From NCBI RefSeq assembly GCF_024206475.1, contig NZ_JAMBPR010000053.1, positions 1 to 62,313 on the forward strand: 62,313 nucleotides of DNA, given 5' to 3'. Below, piece by piece: positions 52,836-61,747 of this stretch (position 1 is the first letter of the stretch; each line of letters starts with the position of its first letter). The translations under genes were made by a program, and so were the position numbers. Source of the stretch: Paraburkholderia sp. CNPSo 3274 (lineage in GTDB: Bacteria; Pseudomonadota; Gammaproteobacteria; Burkholderiales; Burkholderiaceae). The notes under the pieces were generated by a model, which was not told where the DNA came from, did not search any database, and worked only from the letters and a program-made list of their open reading frames with translations.

Positions 52836-54167
52836 ATGAGAAGATCGTTGGTACGCGGCGTACTCACGCTTGCTGCGCTCGGCCTCGCGGCGACTTTGAC
52901 GGCTCCGGCCCAAGCCAAAACGGAAATCACGCTGTCACGCTTTTTCGGCGCCTGCGACGCCGAATACGGCAAGGTCAACGACGTGAGCCAGGCCTCGGGC
53001 GAGTGCGGCATCATCACCACGCTCGTGAACGAGTTCAACGCGACGAACAAGGAAGACATCGTCGTAAAGCCGCAGATCATCGAGTGGGCGCCCTACTATA
53101 CGCAACTCGACGCGCGCATTCTGAGCCGCGACGTGCCCACCATCTCGGTCATGCACGAGGCCGTGCTGGGCGACTACGTGAAACGCAATCTGGTCGAACC
53201 GCTCGACGACGGCTTCAAGTCGGTCGGCGTGGACAAGGGCGATTTCACGACCCAGGCCCACCGCGCCGTGACCTTCGGCGACAAGACCTATGCGCTGCCG
53301 TTCGACACGCATTCGTGGCTCTGGCACATCAACGTGAACCTGTTCAAGAAGGCGGGACTTGTCGACGCGAGCGGCAAGCCCATCCTGCCGAAAACGCCCG
53401 ACGAACTGCTCGCGCAAGCGAAGCAATTCAAGGACAAGACGGGCCTACCCTACTTCGCTGTGCCGATCGCCAATGAATCGGCTGCGCAAACGCGCACGTT
53501 CGACACCTGGGTCTATCAGCAGAACGGCACGCTGTTCCCCAATGGCCCGACGAAGATCGACATGCACACGCCGGCCGCCACCAATGCGCTCACGCTCTAC
53601 GACAAGCTCATGAAGGCGGGCGCGATCACGCCGGGGCTCGACTACGGCGCGGCCAACCAGGCCTTCGAAAACGGCCAGGCGGGCGTGCTCATGTGCGGCA
53701 CGTGGATGATCGAGGACTTCACGAATCTTGCGAAGAAGGCAGACTCTCCGCTTGCCAACGGCTACGACGTGGTGCCGTTCCCGAATCTGTATCAGAAGAA
53801 AGCGGTGTGGGCCGACGGCCACTCGTGGGTCATGCTCAAGGGCAGCGCGAAGGACGAAAAGACTCGCCACGCCGCGCTCGTATTCCTCAAGTTCCTTTAC
53901 GACCATGACGGCGACTGGGCGCGCACCGGCCATCTGCCCGCACGCCAGTCGATCATCACGAGCGCCACGTTCAACGCGCTGCCGCATCGCTCGGAAATCA
54001 AGGAAATCTCAACCACCGGTTACGCGCTGCCCAACACAGTGCCGCGCCAGTTCGCGATCCAGCAGATCGTGGGCGAGGAGACCAGCAACATGCTCTCGAC
54101 CGGCAAGCCGGTGGCCGACGTGCAAAAGGAAGCCGAACAACGCACCAACGCCCTGCTCGCGCGATAA
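52836..54167 (+). CDS. Extracellular sugar-binding protein of the ABC importer
   Basis: A 443-residue periplasmic binding protein. The signal peptide spans residues 1-27 (VLTLAALGLAATLTAPAQAK). The mature part has the family-1 solute-binding blocks: RFFGACDAEYGK, INVNLFKKAGLVDASGKPIL, WVYQQNGTLFPNGPTKIDMH and FENGQAGVLMCGTWMIEDF. AGGAGAG lies six bases before the ATG. It lies after the permeases and before the arabinofuranosidase, so arabinose-containing oligosaccharides are the likely ligands. Confidence 0.9.
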   Translation: MRRSLVRGVLTLAALGLAATLTAPAQAKTEITLSRFFGACDAEYGKVNDVSQASGECGIITTLVNEFNATNKEDIVVKPQIIEWAPYYTQLDARILSRDVPTISVMHEAVLGDYVKRNLVEPLDDGFKSVGVDKGDFTTQAHRAVTFGDKTYALPFDTHSWLWHINVNLFKKAGLVDASGKPILPKTPDELLAQAKQFKDKTGLPYFAVPIANESAAQTRTFDTWVYQQNGTLFPNGPTKIDMHTPAATNALTLYDKLMKAGAITPGLDYGAANQAFENGQAGVLMCGTWMIEDFTNLAKKADSPLANGYDVVPFPNLYQKKAVWADGHSWVMLKGSAKDEKTRHAALVFLKFLYDHDGDWARTGHLPARQSIITSATFNALPHRSEIKEISTTGYALPNTVPRQFAIQQIVGEETSNMLSTGKPVADVQKEAEQRTNALLAR

Positions 54168-54239
54168 AGCCACCGGAGCCGCGCCCGCCCGGCGCGGCCG
54201 CATCACTTCACACAGCTACAGGATGGATAGAGGAACACC

Positions 54240-55751
54240 ATGATCGCTTCCCGCCTCATCGTCGATCGCGACTTCGTCATTTCCGAGCTCGACCGGCGCC
54301 TGTTCGGCGTCTTCGTCGAGCACATGGGCCGCTGCGTGTACACCGGTATTTTCGAGCCTGGCCACCCGGACGCCGACGAGCGCGGCTACCGCAAGGACGT
54401 GATGGCGCTCACGCGCGAACTCGGCCCGACGATCGTGCGTTACCCAGGCGGCAATTTCCTTTCGGGTTACAACTGGGAAGACGGCGTGGGCCCGCGCGAG
54501 AAGCGCCCGCGCCGCCTCGATCTTGCCTGGTACTCCACCGAAACCAACCAGTTCGGCACGAACGAATTCATCGAATGGTGCCGCTCGCTCGACATCGAAC
54601 CCATGTACGGCGTGAACCTCGGCACGCGCGGCCCCAACGAGGCGCGCCGCTTCGTCGAATATTGCAATCATCCGGGCGGCACGGCGCTCTCCGACCTGCG
54701 CCGCGAGCATGGCTATGAAAAGCCCCACGACATCAAGTTCTGGTGTCTCGGCAATGAAATGGACGGCCCATGGCAGATCTGCCGCAAGACCGCGGAAGAA
54801 TACGGGCGCGCCGCGCTCGAAACGGCCAAGCTCATGCGCTCGGTCGACCCCACCATTCAACTCGCGGCGTGCGGCTCCTCCACGCACGAAATGGCCACCT
54901 ATGGCGCGTGGGAGGACCGCGTGCTCGACCATTGCTTCGAGCAGGTCGATTTCATTTCGCTACACACTTACTTCGAGAACCGGCGCGACTCGACCGCGGA
55001 ATTCTTCGGCAACATCGAAGTGATGGATCTGTTCATCAAGGAGATCGTCTCGGTGGCGGACAGCGTGGCCGCGCGCAAGCATTCGTCCAAACGCATCATG
55101 CTTTCATTCGACGAATGGAATGTCTGGTACAAGGCGCGTACCATCAACGACCTGCGCAAGCCGGGCTGGCCCGAGGCGCCGCGGCTCATCGAAGAGGTCT
55201 ACAACCACGAGGACGCGCTCGTGGTGGGCGGCGCGCTCATCACCATGATGAACAATTCGGACCGCGTGAAAACCGCCTGTCTCGCGCAACTCGTCAACGT
55301 GATCGGGCCGATCATGACGGAGCCTGGCGGCCGCGCGTGGCGCCAGACCATCTTCCATCCGTTCGCGCAGGCCTCGAAATTCGGCCATGGCCGCGTGCTC
55401 AAGCCAGTAATCGATTCGCCCACCTATGAAGCGGAAACCTTCCCGGAGATCCCCTATCTTTGCGCTGCGGTCGTGGACGATCGCACCACGGGCACGACGA
55501 CCCTCTTCGCGCTCAACCGCCACCTGAGCGACGAAATGGAACTCGATGTCGAGCTGCGCGGGCTCGGCAAGGAACGTACGCTCGATCACGCGCTCGAGTT
55601 GTATCATGCCAACATGAAAGCGGTGAACACGGTGGAAGCGCCAACGACGGTGGCGCCGGCGGTGAACAACGCCGTGTCGGTCGAGGGGGAACGCGTGCGC
55701 GCGAAGCTCAAGCCGGGCTCGTGGAACGTGATTGTGACGACCGCCCGATAA
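54240..55751 (+). CDS. abfA: Intracellular alpha-L-arabinofuranosidase, GH51
   Basis: A 503-residue glycoside hydrolase family 51 enzyme releasing arabinose from arabino-oligosaccharides. The acid/base Glu173 (WCLGNEMDGPWQ) and the nucleophile Glu292 (MLSFDEWNVWY) are present with family context (VRYPGGNFLSGYNWEDGVGP, EPMYGVNLGTRG). A C-terminal beta-sandwich (about 400-503) completes the usual length. No signal peptide: it works in the cytoplasm on imported oligosaccharides, matching the ABC importer genes in front. GAGGAACACC precedes the ATG. The GntR gene follows after 44 bp. Confidence 0.95.
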   Translation: MIASRLIVDRDFVISELDRRLFGVFVEHMGRCVYTGIFEPGHPDADERGYRKDVMALTRELGPTIVRYPGGNFLSGYNWEDGVGPREKRPRRLDLAWYSTETNQFGTNEFIEWCRSLDIEPMYGVNLGTRGPNEARRFVEYCNHPGGTALSDLRREHGYEKPHDIKFWCLGNEMDGPWQICRKTAEEYGRAALETAKLMRSVDPTIQLAACGSSTHEMATYGAWEDRVLDHCFEQVDFISLHTYFENRRDSTAEFFGNIEVMDLFIKEIVSVADSVAARKHSSKRIMLSFDEWNVWYKARTINDLRKPGWPEAPRLIEEVYNHEDALVVGGALITMMNNSDRVKTACLAQLVNVIGPIMTEPGGRAWRQTIFHPFAQASKFGHGRVLKPVIDSPTYEAETFPEIPYLCAAVVDDRTTGTTTLFALNRHLSDEMELDVELRGLGKERTLDHALELYHANMKAVNTVEAPTTVAPAVNNAVSVEGERVRAKLKPGSWNVIVTTAR

Positions 55752-55795
55752 CACAGCACGGACACGCTGTGCACGACGTCCATGAAGGGGAAGTG

Positions 55796-56533
55796 ATGTT
55801 CGAGCGCGAACCGATCGTTGGCAATATAACAACGCAGATCGCCAAGATTATCGGCATGCGCGTAGTCTCGGGCGAGTTTGCGCCTGGCGACGCGCTGCCG
55901 GTCGAAAGCGAACTGTGTAGCGCCTACGGCGTGAGCCGCACCACGCTGCGCGAAGCCATCAAACAGTTGGCGGGCAAACGGCTCATTGCCGTTTCGCCCA
56001 AAATCGGCACACGTGTCCTGCCCTTCTCCGACTGGAACCTGCTCGACCGCGACGTGCTCGCGTGGCGCCTCAATGCGCAGTTCGACTCGAAGATCGTCGA
56101 AGACATATTCGAAATGCGCATCTGCTTCGAGCCGCGCGCGAGCTTTCTCGCCGCGCGCCACGGCAAGGAAGAGACATTCCAGATCATCGAGCGCCGCTAC
56201 CTGGAACTGGCGACCGCTTACGGTCAGTCCGCCCAGCATGGCGCCTCAGACATCCGCGCGGCGGCTGACGCGAATCTCGAGTTCCATCTCGCCATCATCA
56301 CGGCCTCGCAGAACGGCATGTTCATCACGATCGGCAACGCCATCAAGGCCGCGCTGCGCGTGTCGTCGGAAATGATGCAGCGCCAGGCCGCGAAGCCTAG
56401 CGAAGATCTCGAACTGCACGATGCCGTGCGCAGGCACATCGTGGCGCGCGAAGCCGACGCCGCAGCGGCTGCGATGACGCGCCTGCTCGAGCAGTCGCGC
56501 GACCGGATTCTGCGTTATACGATCGCGCCTTGA
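55796..56533 (+). CDS. FadR-subfamily GntR regulator
   Basis: A 245-residue regulator. The winged helix-turn-helix is at about residues 12-75 (SGEFAPGDALPVESELCSAY, GVSRTTLREAIKQLAGKRLI) and the all-helical FCD ligand domain at about 90-240 (FEMRICFEPRASFLAARHGK, LEFHLAIITASQNGMFITI). The ATG at 55796 follows AAGGGGAAG. It is the last gene of the arabino-oligosaccharide operon and probably represses it. Ligands of this subfamily are usually sugar acids or small sugars. Confidence 0.9.
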   Translation: MFEREPIVGNITTQIAKIIGMRVVSGEFAPGDALPVESELCSAYGVSRTTLREAIKQLAGKRLIAVSPKIGTRVLPFSDWNLLDRDVLAWRLNAQFDSKIVEDIFEMRICFEPRASFLAARHGKEETFQIIERRYLELATAYGQSAQHGASDIRAAADANLEFHLAIITASQNGMFITIGNAIKAALRVSSEMMQRQAAKPSEDLELHDAVRRHIVAREADAAAAAMTRLLEQSRDRILRYTIAP

Positions 56534-56848
56534 TGAGCGCAGGCGCGCGCACCCGCGCTGTGCCGATTGCACCACCCTCTGCTTCGCACGGCTTGCGCGC
56601 CGCCGCTACCCGTGTGCACCCTGGTCGGCCTCCCCTTCCAGCCACTATGCAGAAATCGTCACGAGTCGCACCCTAATCGACCAAGACGCGCCTATTTTCG
56701 CTACCTAGACTCCATCCGCCGATCCCGCCACGTTACGCGGCAACGCGAAACTCAGAGGCGTGTTCCGCAACAACTCCAGATCGCACTCGCCGGCGCTGAA
56801 GCACGGAGCGTCCGGCGTGCCCAACATGCACCTGAGGGGAAGTGAAAA
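56534..56848. other. Intergenic region before the amino-acid-binding protein gene
   Basis: A 315-bp gap carrying the promoter of the next gene. Apart from GAGGGGAAGTGAAAA, its ribosome site region just before the GTG start, I see no palindrome, terminator or gene. Confidence 0.5.
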
Positions 56849-57982
56849 GTGAAATTGAAGGTAACGCACTCCGCACTTGTAGTCGCCTTGGCATTTTCAT
56901 GTGCCGCCGCGCACGCCGATGTCGTCAAGATTGGTTTTGCAGCGCCGCTGACGGGCGCGCAGTCGAACTATGGCACTGACATGCAGAAAGGCGTGCAACT
57001 GGCCATCAACGATTTCAACGCCACGCATCCCACCATCGGCGGCAAGCCCGTCTCGTTCGAGCTCGACTCGCAGGACGATCAGGCTGACCCGCACACGGGA
57101 ACCGTGGTGGCGCAACGCCTGATCGACGACGGCGTCAGCGGCATCATTGGCCACTTCAACTCGGGCACCAGCATTCCCGCCTCGGATCTGTACAACCGCG
57201 CCGGGCTGCCGCAAATTTCGATGGCGACCTCGCCGGTGTATACCGCGCGCGGCTACAAGACGACGTTTCGCCTGTTGACGAGCGACGCGCAGGCTGGCCG
57301 CATCGTCGGCTCGTATGTCGTGAAGACGCTGCACTACAAGCGCATTGCGATCATTGACGACCGCACTGCATACGGTCAGGGCATTGCCGACGAGTTCGCG
57401 AAGGCTGTCGAGGCCGCCGGCGGCACGGTGATCAAGCGCGACTACACGAACGACAAGGCGCTGGACTTCTCTGCAATCCTGACCAACCTGAAGGGCCTCA
57501 ATCCGGACGCCGTTTTCTACGGCGGCGGCGACGCGCAATCGTCGCCGATGATCCGCAAGATGCGCCAGCTTGGCATCAAGGCGGCGTTCGTGACCGGCGA
57601 AATGTCGCGCTCGCCCACCTTCCTCAAGATCGGCGGCAGCGCAGCCGAAGGCGCGATCGTGTACATGGGCGGCCTGCCGAAAGAGAAGATGCCCGGCTTC
57701 GTCAGCTACGCCACGCGCTACAAGGCGCGTTTTGGCGAAGACCCCATCACGTACTCGCCATACTCGTATGACGGCACGATGGCGCTTCTCACCGCGATGA
57801 AGGACGCGAACTCGACCGATCCGAAGGTCTATGGTCCCTACCTCGACAAGCTGTCGATCAAGGGCGTGTCGGCTGCGACGATTTCGTATGATTCGACCGG
57901 CGACCTCAAGGATGCGCCCGTGACCATCTACAAGGTCCAGCACGGTGATTTCAAGCCGGTCGACACGATCGCGGGCAATTGA
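56849..57982 (+). CDS. Branched-chain amino-acid type ABC substrate-binding protein
   Basis: A 377-residue periplasmic protein of the LivJ/LivK type. GTG 56849 begins a signal peptide (residues 1-23, ALVVALAFSCAAAHA). The mature body shows the leucine-binding pattern IGFAAPLTGAQSNYGTDMQK, GGKPVSFELDSQDDQADPHT, GHFNSGTSIPASDLYNRAGL and AIIDDRTAYGQGIADEFAKA. No permease or ATPase gene is next to it in the window, so it either serves a transporter encoded elsewhere or one lost here. The ligand could be a branched-chain or other amino acid. Confidence 0.92.
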   Translation: MKLKVTHSALVVALAFSCAAAHADVVKIGFAAPLTGAQSNYGTDMQKGVQLAINDFNATHPTIGGKPVSFELDSQDDQADPHTGTVVAQRLIDDGVSGIIGHFNSGTSIPASDLYNRAGLPQISMATSPVYTARGYKTTFRLLTSDAQAGRIVGSYVVKTLHYKRIAIIDDRTAYGQGIADEFAKAVEAAGGTVIKRDYTNDKALDFSAILTNLKGLNPDAVFYGGGDAQSSPMIRKMRQLGIKAAFVTGEMSRSPTFLKIGGSAAEGAIVYMGGLPKEKMPGFVSYATRYKARFGEDPITYSPYSYDGTMALLTAMKDANSTDPKVYGPYLDKLSIKGVSAATISYDSTGDLKDAPVTIYKVQHGDFKPVDTIAGN

Positions 57983-58193
57983 TGTCGTTCGCGGGTCCAT
58001 GACGGACCCGCCGAAACCGCGCTGATCGGCCTCGGCCATCGGTGCGGATTGGCGCGTCTCCCGCGTGGCCCCGAACGCTTGCCCCGCGTGCCAGATCGCC
58101 CGCATCGTGTGTTCCCGCAATCGGGCATGGCCGTTGCGCCCACGCCTCGTACGTGGCGGCACCGCCGCCCGTCGAAAGCGAAGGGAGACAGTC

Positions 58194-59093
58194 ATGAGGC
58201 AAACCGTATTGGGCATCTACGACAGCTATGGGAGCGCACGTTCCGCGCAAAAGGCACTAGGCGACGCAGGCGTCGCGCAAGCCGATATCGCCATTTACTC
58301 GATGTCGGTCGAGGCCGCCGTGGAAACAGGGCCGCGTGTGTATGCCCCTGGCGCGAGCGATGCGGGGCAACACGCGCCGGTGTTCGATCAGCTCGAACGC
58401 TTGTTCGCGCGGCTCTTCACGCACGGCGCGTATCCGCCGGAGACCGAAGATTACCGGGAGTTCATTCGCCGCGGCGGAACCGTCGTCAGTGCGGACGTTT
58501 CCGAAATGCAGGTGAATCTGGCGCGCGAAGTGATGCGCAGCGCGGGCGCAGCGGACATCGAGGAACGCAGCAGTGCCTGGCACAACGCTTCGTCGGGCAT
58601 CGCACCCTCCCGGAGCACGGCTCGAGCACCCGGAAATTTTCACGAGACATCGCCCGAGGCGGCGGCCGAAACACGGTATGCGACATTTTCTTCTGCAGTG
58701 CCAACCGTAGTCACGGGCATGCAGCAGGTCACCACACGCGCAGCAACGGAGCCCGAACGAACCTCGAGCGCGGCCAAAACGCAGCGGACATCGGCGAGAG
58801 GCCTGGTGGGCGATCCCGTCATGGGCACCCCGATCGACGAAGCTTCCTACGAGACGGATGTCCGCAAAGACTATGACGCAAATTACGCGAACTCCGGGAT
58901 GTCCTACGAGGAGTATTGCGCAGCTTATGAGCACGGCGCAACGCTTGGGCAAGACGAACGGTATCGCGGACACGACTGGCAAGGGATTGAGCCGAGTGCT
59001 CGCGAGGATTGGGAGTCGCGCTACCCGGAAAACGGCTGGGAAAGATTCAAGGCCGCCGTGCGCCACGGCTGGGAACGCATGAAGGGGGTTTGA
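58194..59093 (+). CDS. Unknown protein with stress-protein-like N-terminus
   Basis: A 299-residue soluble protein. ATG 58194 has AAGGGAG six bases upstream. Residues about 5-110 (TVLGIYDSYGSARSAQKALG, ADIAIYSM, EFIRRGGTVVSADVSEMQV) resemble the YflT-type general-stress domain, in which a Rossmann-like sheet opens the protein. Residues about 120-205 are a flexible Ser/Thr/Ala-rich linker. The C-terminal 85 residues (DYDANYANSGMSYEEYCAAY, WESRYPENGWERFKAAVRHG, WERMKG) are Trp/Tyr-rich and helical, of a kind common in Burkholderia stress proteins. Function is unknown. It is monocistronic, with a stem-loop 31 bp after the stop. Confidence 0.75.
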   Translation: MRQTVLGIYDSYGSARSAQKALGDAGVAQADIAIYSMSVEAAVETGPRVYAPGASDAGQHAPVFDQLERLFARLFTHGAYPPETEDYREFIRRGGTVVSADVSEMQVNLAREVMRSAGAADIEERSSAWHNASSGIAPSRSTARAPGNFHETSPEAAAETRYATFSSAVPTVVTGMQQVTTRAATEPERTSSAAKTQRTSARGLVGDPVMGTPIDEASYETDVRKDYDANYANSGMSYEEYCAAYEHGATLGQDERYRGHDWQGIEPSAREDWESRYPENGWERFKAAVRHGWERMKGV

Positions 59094-59123
59094 CGCCGCC
59101 TGCTTCCACCCGCTTTTACCGGC

Positions 59124-59153
59124 TTTCAGGCTGCTGACCCAAGCAGCCTGAAA
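59124..59153 (+). terminator. 12-bp stem-loop after the stress-like gene
   Basis: TTTCAGGCTGCT (59124-59135) pairs perfectly with AGCAGCCTGAAA (59142-59153) around a 6-base loop. A following T-run is lacking, but the position 31 bp after the stop makes a terminator or 3'-end protecting structure likely. Confidence 0.6.
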
Positions 59154-59495
59154 ACGCGCGCTCAATTCACTCGCCCTCCCCTCCCAATACACGGCGCACG
59201 CAAATCGCGTTTGTCGATTTTCTTCCTTTCCAGCCCAATTCATTGGGCGCATCAGCCGCTCCTCCGCGGCTCCTCCGCCGTATTCGCCAGTCGATCTTGC
59301 ACATTCGTATACGCCTGGAAGGACTCGTAAGCGATTGGCCAAAGGCCACGCTGATTCCTGCTTCATGCAAACGCTCTGGAAGCGAAGATTTGCCTCGCCG
59401 CTCGCCGATTGCCCCCCGATCGGCGTAAGGCGGGGCGCGCTTCCCCCTTCTCGGCGCGCCCCTTTTTTTGTTCCATTGCGCCAAGGAGGCCCATC
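59154..59495. other. Region before the small-gene cluster, ends with a strong terminator
   Basis: A 340-bp stretch with no supported gene. It contains the terminator at 59432-59469 only 27 bp before the next ATG. The AT-richer start and the terminator would suit a small RNA or a leader with transcription attenuation. Confidence 0.5.
59432..59469 (+). terminator. Strong Rho-independent terminator/attenuator before the small-gene cluster
   Basis: GGGGCGCGC (59432-59440) pairs with GCGCGCCCC (59454-59462), followed by TTTTTTT (59463-59469). The small gene begins at 59496 with its ribosome site at 59483-59490, so genes downstream need a promoter inside the remaining few bases or read-through. 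Confidence 0.7.
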
Positions 59496-59681
59496 ATGAC
59501 CAGTCCTATCGGTTCGAGCAGTATCGCGCACACGTCCTCGTTGACGACACCGGGCGAAAGCCGCAGCACCAAAAATTCCAGCACGGGAAGCACCGCCGGC
59601 AACCCCTTTCCGCAGCAGGAAACCGTGCATCCGGCCACGCCGGTCGGTCCGCTCGGCCACAACATCAATACTTCCGCATGA
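59496..59681 (+). CDS. Small Ser/Thr/Pro-rich protein of unknown function
   Basis: A 61-residue protein that I do not recognise. It is supported by a very strong ribosome site (AAGGAGG, six bases before the ATG) and by overlap of its stop with the next start (ATGA). The composition is Ser, Thr, Gly and Pro (TSPIGSSSIAHTSSLTTPGE; GNPFPQQETVHPATPVGPLG), so it is probably disordered. There is no signal peptide or membrane segment. The location just after a terminator suggests tight control. Confidence 0.6.
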   Translation: MTSPIGSSSIAHTSSLTTPGESRSTKNSSTGSTAGNPFPQQETVHPATPVGPLGHNINTSA

Positions 59682-59923
59682 CCACTTCGCTGTCACGGGA
59701 GCCTTCGACGCAGCGCTCGCCCATGTGCCTGACACCCCGGTCGTCAACGCATCTGGTGCGCGCCGCGTCGGCTATTGCCCTCGCCTGCCTCGCCCTGCCG
59801 CTCGACGGCTGTGCGGTGGTGGCCTTTCCATGCCGGGTTGCATCGGCCACGCTGAAGATCGTGCCGCTGGTCGGTCACCCCGCAGCTGTGCCGTTCGACG
59901 CGTGCGCGGCGGCAGTCGACTGA
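59678..59923 (+). CDS. Small lipoprotein-like protein, DUF6726-like
   Basis: An 81-residue protein translated from ATG 59678, overlapping the previous stop. Residues 27-45 form a signal-like hydrophobic stretch ending in LDGCAV, a plausible lipobox. The rest (AFPCRVASATLKIVPLVGHP, AAVPFDACAAAVD) closely resembles small DUF6726 proteins of Burkholderiaceae. The N-terminal 26 residues are longer than usual; an internal ATG (59723) could be the true start. Two cysteines remain in the mature part and could pair in the periplasm. Function is unknown. Confidence 0.65.
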   Translation: MTTSLSREPSTQRSPMCLTPRSSTHLVRAASAIALACLALPLDGCAVVAFPCRVASATLKIVPLVGHPAAVPFDACAAAVD

Positions 59924-59937
59924 TCGAGGTCCAGCCG

Positions 59938-60768
59938 ATGAAACGGGCGTCATTGATCGCTTTCGTTTTGAGCGCGACATACCTGGCCGCGCCGCTCTCG
60001 CCCGCGCACGCGGACACGCACTACGAAGGGCACGTGCAAGCGTACGTCCCGCCGAAGGGCCCCGCACCAGCGAACCCGCCGAGCGCGGCAAGCGCAGTGA
60101 ATACCACGAGCGTGGCGCTTGCGGCAAGCGCCACGAAACCGCCCGCACCGGCGGCGAAAAAACGGCGGCCAGCGCCTGTTGCACCGCCCGCCCGTCCGCG
60201 CGCTCCGGCGCCGGATGACTCGCCCTTCGCGTTTCGCGGCATTTCGCTCGGCACACCGCTGAGCGCGCTGCGGCAAACGGACATGGTGCGCGCGACGCCG
60301 CACGAGAGCGAGCTGCTTTGCGAGACCGACGTCGCGGGCAGCGACATCGGCATGATGATCAAGAGTTACACGAGCCAGACGGTCGCCTGCCGGTGGGCGC
60401 ACCACACGGCGCAGGGCTGGGCGCCCTCGCGTGCGGTCGTGGACGGCGTGCCCGCGGTGGACCATATCCTGCGCTTTGCGCACGCCTCGGCCGGCGACCC
60501 GCTGCGACTTTATGAAATGTCGTTCGTCGTGGACTCGACAACGGCATTCGACCTGCGCGACCTGCTCGCCTCGCGTTACGGCGCGCCGCGCGTGCTTGGC
60601 GCTTCTTCGCTGCCGCTGCTCGTGTGGGAGAACGCAGCGAGCACGATCACCATCTGCCTGCTGCCCGACAGCCACCGCGCGACGCTCACATACCTGCTCA
60701 AGCCCGCCCCGCTGCGCGCGAAAGGCAGCGAGAAGACGCTCAAGCTCAGCCAGTTCGACGAAGGCTGA
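59938..60768 (+). CDS. Secreted protein with Pro/Ala-rich linker, unknown function
   Basis: A 276-residue exported protein. The signal peptide spans residues 1-25 (LIAFVLSATYLAAPLSPAHA). A low-complexity Pro/Ala/Lys linker (about 45-95) leads to a C-terminal domain (about 95-270; FAFRGISLGTPLSALRQTDM, then ESELLCETDVAGSD, YEMSFVVDSTTAFDLRDLLA, SRYGAPRVLG) with three or more cysteines. I recognise no family. It lies 14 bp after the DUF6726-like gene and 63 bp before flgH, so all four may be transcribed together. A periplasmic location is likely from the signal peptide. Confidence 0.78.
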   Translation: MKRASLIAFVLSATYLAAPLSPAHADTHYEGHVQAYVPPKGPAPANPPSAASAVNTTSVALAASATKPPAPAAKKRRPAPVAPPARPRAPAPDDSPFAFRGISLGTPLSALRQTDMVRATPHESELLCETDVAGSDIGMMIKSYTSQTVACRWAHHTAQGWAPSRAVVDGVPAVDHILRFAHASAGDPLRLYEMSFVVDSTTAFDLRDLLASRYGAPRVLGASSLPLLVWENAASTITICLLPDSHRATLTYLLKPAPLRAKGSEKTLKLSQFDEG

Positions 60769-60831
60769 AACGGTGCACGCCAACCTGTCGCCCGGACGAA
60801 CTCAACGAATCCGCTGAATTCGCTAAATCCG

Positions 60832-61584
60832 ATGAATCACTCTTGCACCCGCCCCTCCGCCATGCCATTCGTTCAATCGGAATCGTCAATTTCCAGTGCA
60901 TGCCGCGCGACTCGTTCGAAAGGCCTGCCGTACGTGTTGCTGTGTGCATCGCTCGCCACGGCTCTGGCTGGCTGCGCGACGCCGGAGTCGATCGTCAACA
61001 CGCCCATGACGCCGCCGCTCGCGGAACCGCTGCTGAACGTCAATACCAGCGGCTCGATCTATCAGTCGGGCACCGCCATCTCGCTGTACGAAACGCCGCG
61101 TGCGCAGCGAATCGGCGACGTGCTCACGATCCGGCTTTCCGAAACCTATAGTGGCAACGATGTCGCGAATGCCGCCGCGAAGCGCGACAGCAACATCACG
61201 GCCACGGCCGCCGACCAGTCGACCGGCGCGGCGGCGCGGCTCGCGCGCCTGTTCAATATCGGCTCGGCTTCGACCTCGTTCAACGGCAGCGGCAATCACT
61301 CGCTTTCGAGCGACATGACCGGCACGCTTGCCGTCACGGTCATCAGCAAGACGCCTACGGGCAATCTCGTGGTCTCGGGGGAGAAGATCATCGCGATGAG
61401 CGGTGAGCATCAACGGCTGCGGCTCTCCGGGATCGTTAATCCTAACGATGTGGAGGCCGATAATTACGTTGAGTCGGGGAAGATTGCTAATGCCCGGATC
61501 GAGCAGGTGGGGCGTGGGTTGCTCAATGATGCGACTACCGTCGGGTGGTTGCAGCGTATGTTTCTTAGTGTGCTTACGTTTTGA
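60832..61584 (+). CDS. flgH: Flagellar L-ring protein FlgH homologue
   Basis: A 250-residue outer-membrane lipoprotein related to the flagellar L-ring subunit (about 230 residues in E. coli). The lipobox is at LATALAGCATP (Cys about residue 48). The family core follows: GSIYQSGTAISLYETPRAQR, IGDVLTIRLSETYSGNDVAN, the Ser-rich assembly loop, VISKTPTGNLVVSGEKIIA, SGIVNPNDVEADNYVESGKI and the end GWLQRMFLSVLTF. The start is uncertain (ATG 60832 or 60862). No flgI, flgG or other flagellar gene lies within the window, so this is either one member of a split set or a solitary copy with another job. Confidence 0.88.
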   Translation: MNHSCTRPSAMPFVQSESSISSACRATRSKGLPYVLLCASLATALAGCATPESIVNTPMTPPLAEPLLNVNTSGSIYQSGTAISLYETPRAQRIGDVLTIRLSETYSGNDVANAAAKRDSNITATAADQSTGAAARLARLFNIGSASTSFNGSGNHSLSSDMTGTLAVTVISKTPTGNLVVSGEKIIAMSGEHQRLRLSGIVNPNDVEADNYVESGKIANARIEQVGRGLLNDATTVGWLQRMFLSVLTF

Positions 61585-61605
61585 GTTTTTTTTAATTGTT
61601 CTTGG

Positions 61606-61653
61606 GCGTTTTCGCGCTTTCGCGTTTTCGCGTTTTCGCGTTTTCTTGTTTTC
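61606..61653. repeat. Six-copy 8-bp tandem repeat after flgH
   Basis: The unit GCGTTTTC is repeated six times in a row (third to fifth copies perfect, second GCGCTTTC, sixth TTGTTTTC), ending in another GCGT. It starts 22 bp after the flgH stop and follows a T-rich stretch (61581-61594). Confidence 0.85.
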
Positions 61654-61691
61654 GCGTCGGTATGCAGGCGTTGCCCCTGTGCGGGGCGGCA

Positions 61692-61723
61692 CCTACTTTC
61701 TTTGCCGCGGCAAAGAAAGTAGG
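61692..61723. repeat. 32-bp perfect palindrome typical of Burkholderia repeats
   Basis: CCTACTTTCTTTGCCG (61692-61707) is followed by its exact reverse complement (61708-61723). I recall this element as common in intergenic regions of Burkholderia genomes. It can form a long hairpin and may act as a bidirectional terminator or repeat-type element. Confidence 0.7.
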
Positions 61724-61747
61724 CAAAAGAAAGCCGCTCACACCGCC

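Noticed and set aside
59094..59160. Stem-loop 59124-59153 as a minus-strand terminator
   Set aside because: TTTT does precede it on the minus strand, but no minus-strand gene ends there.
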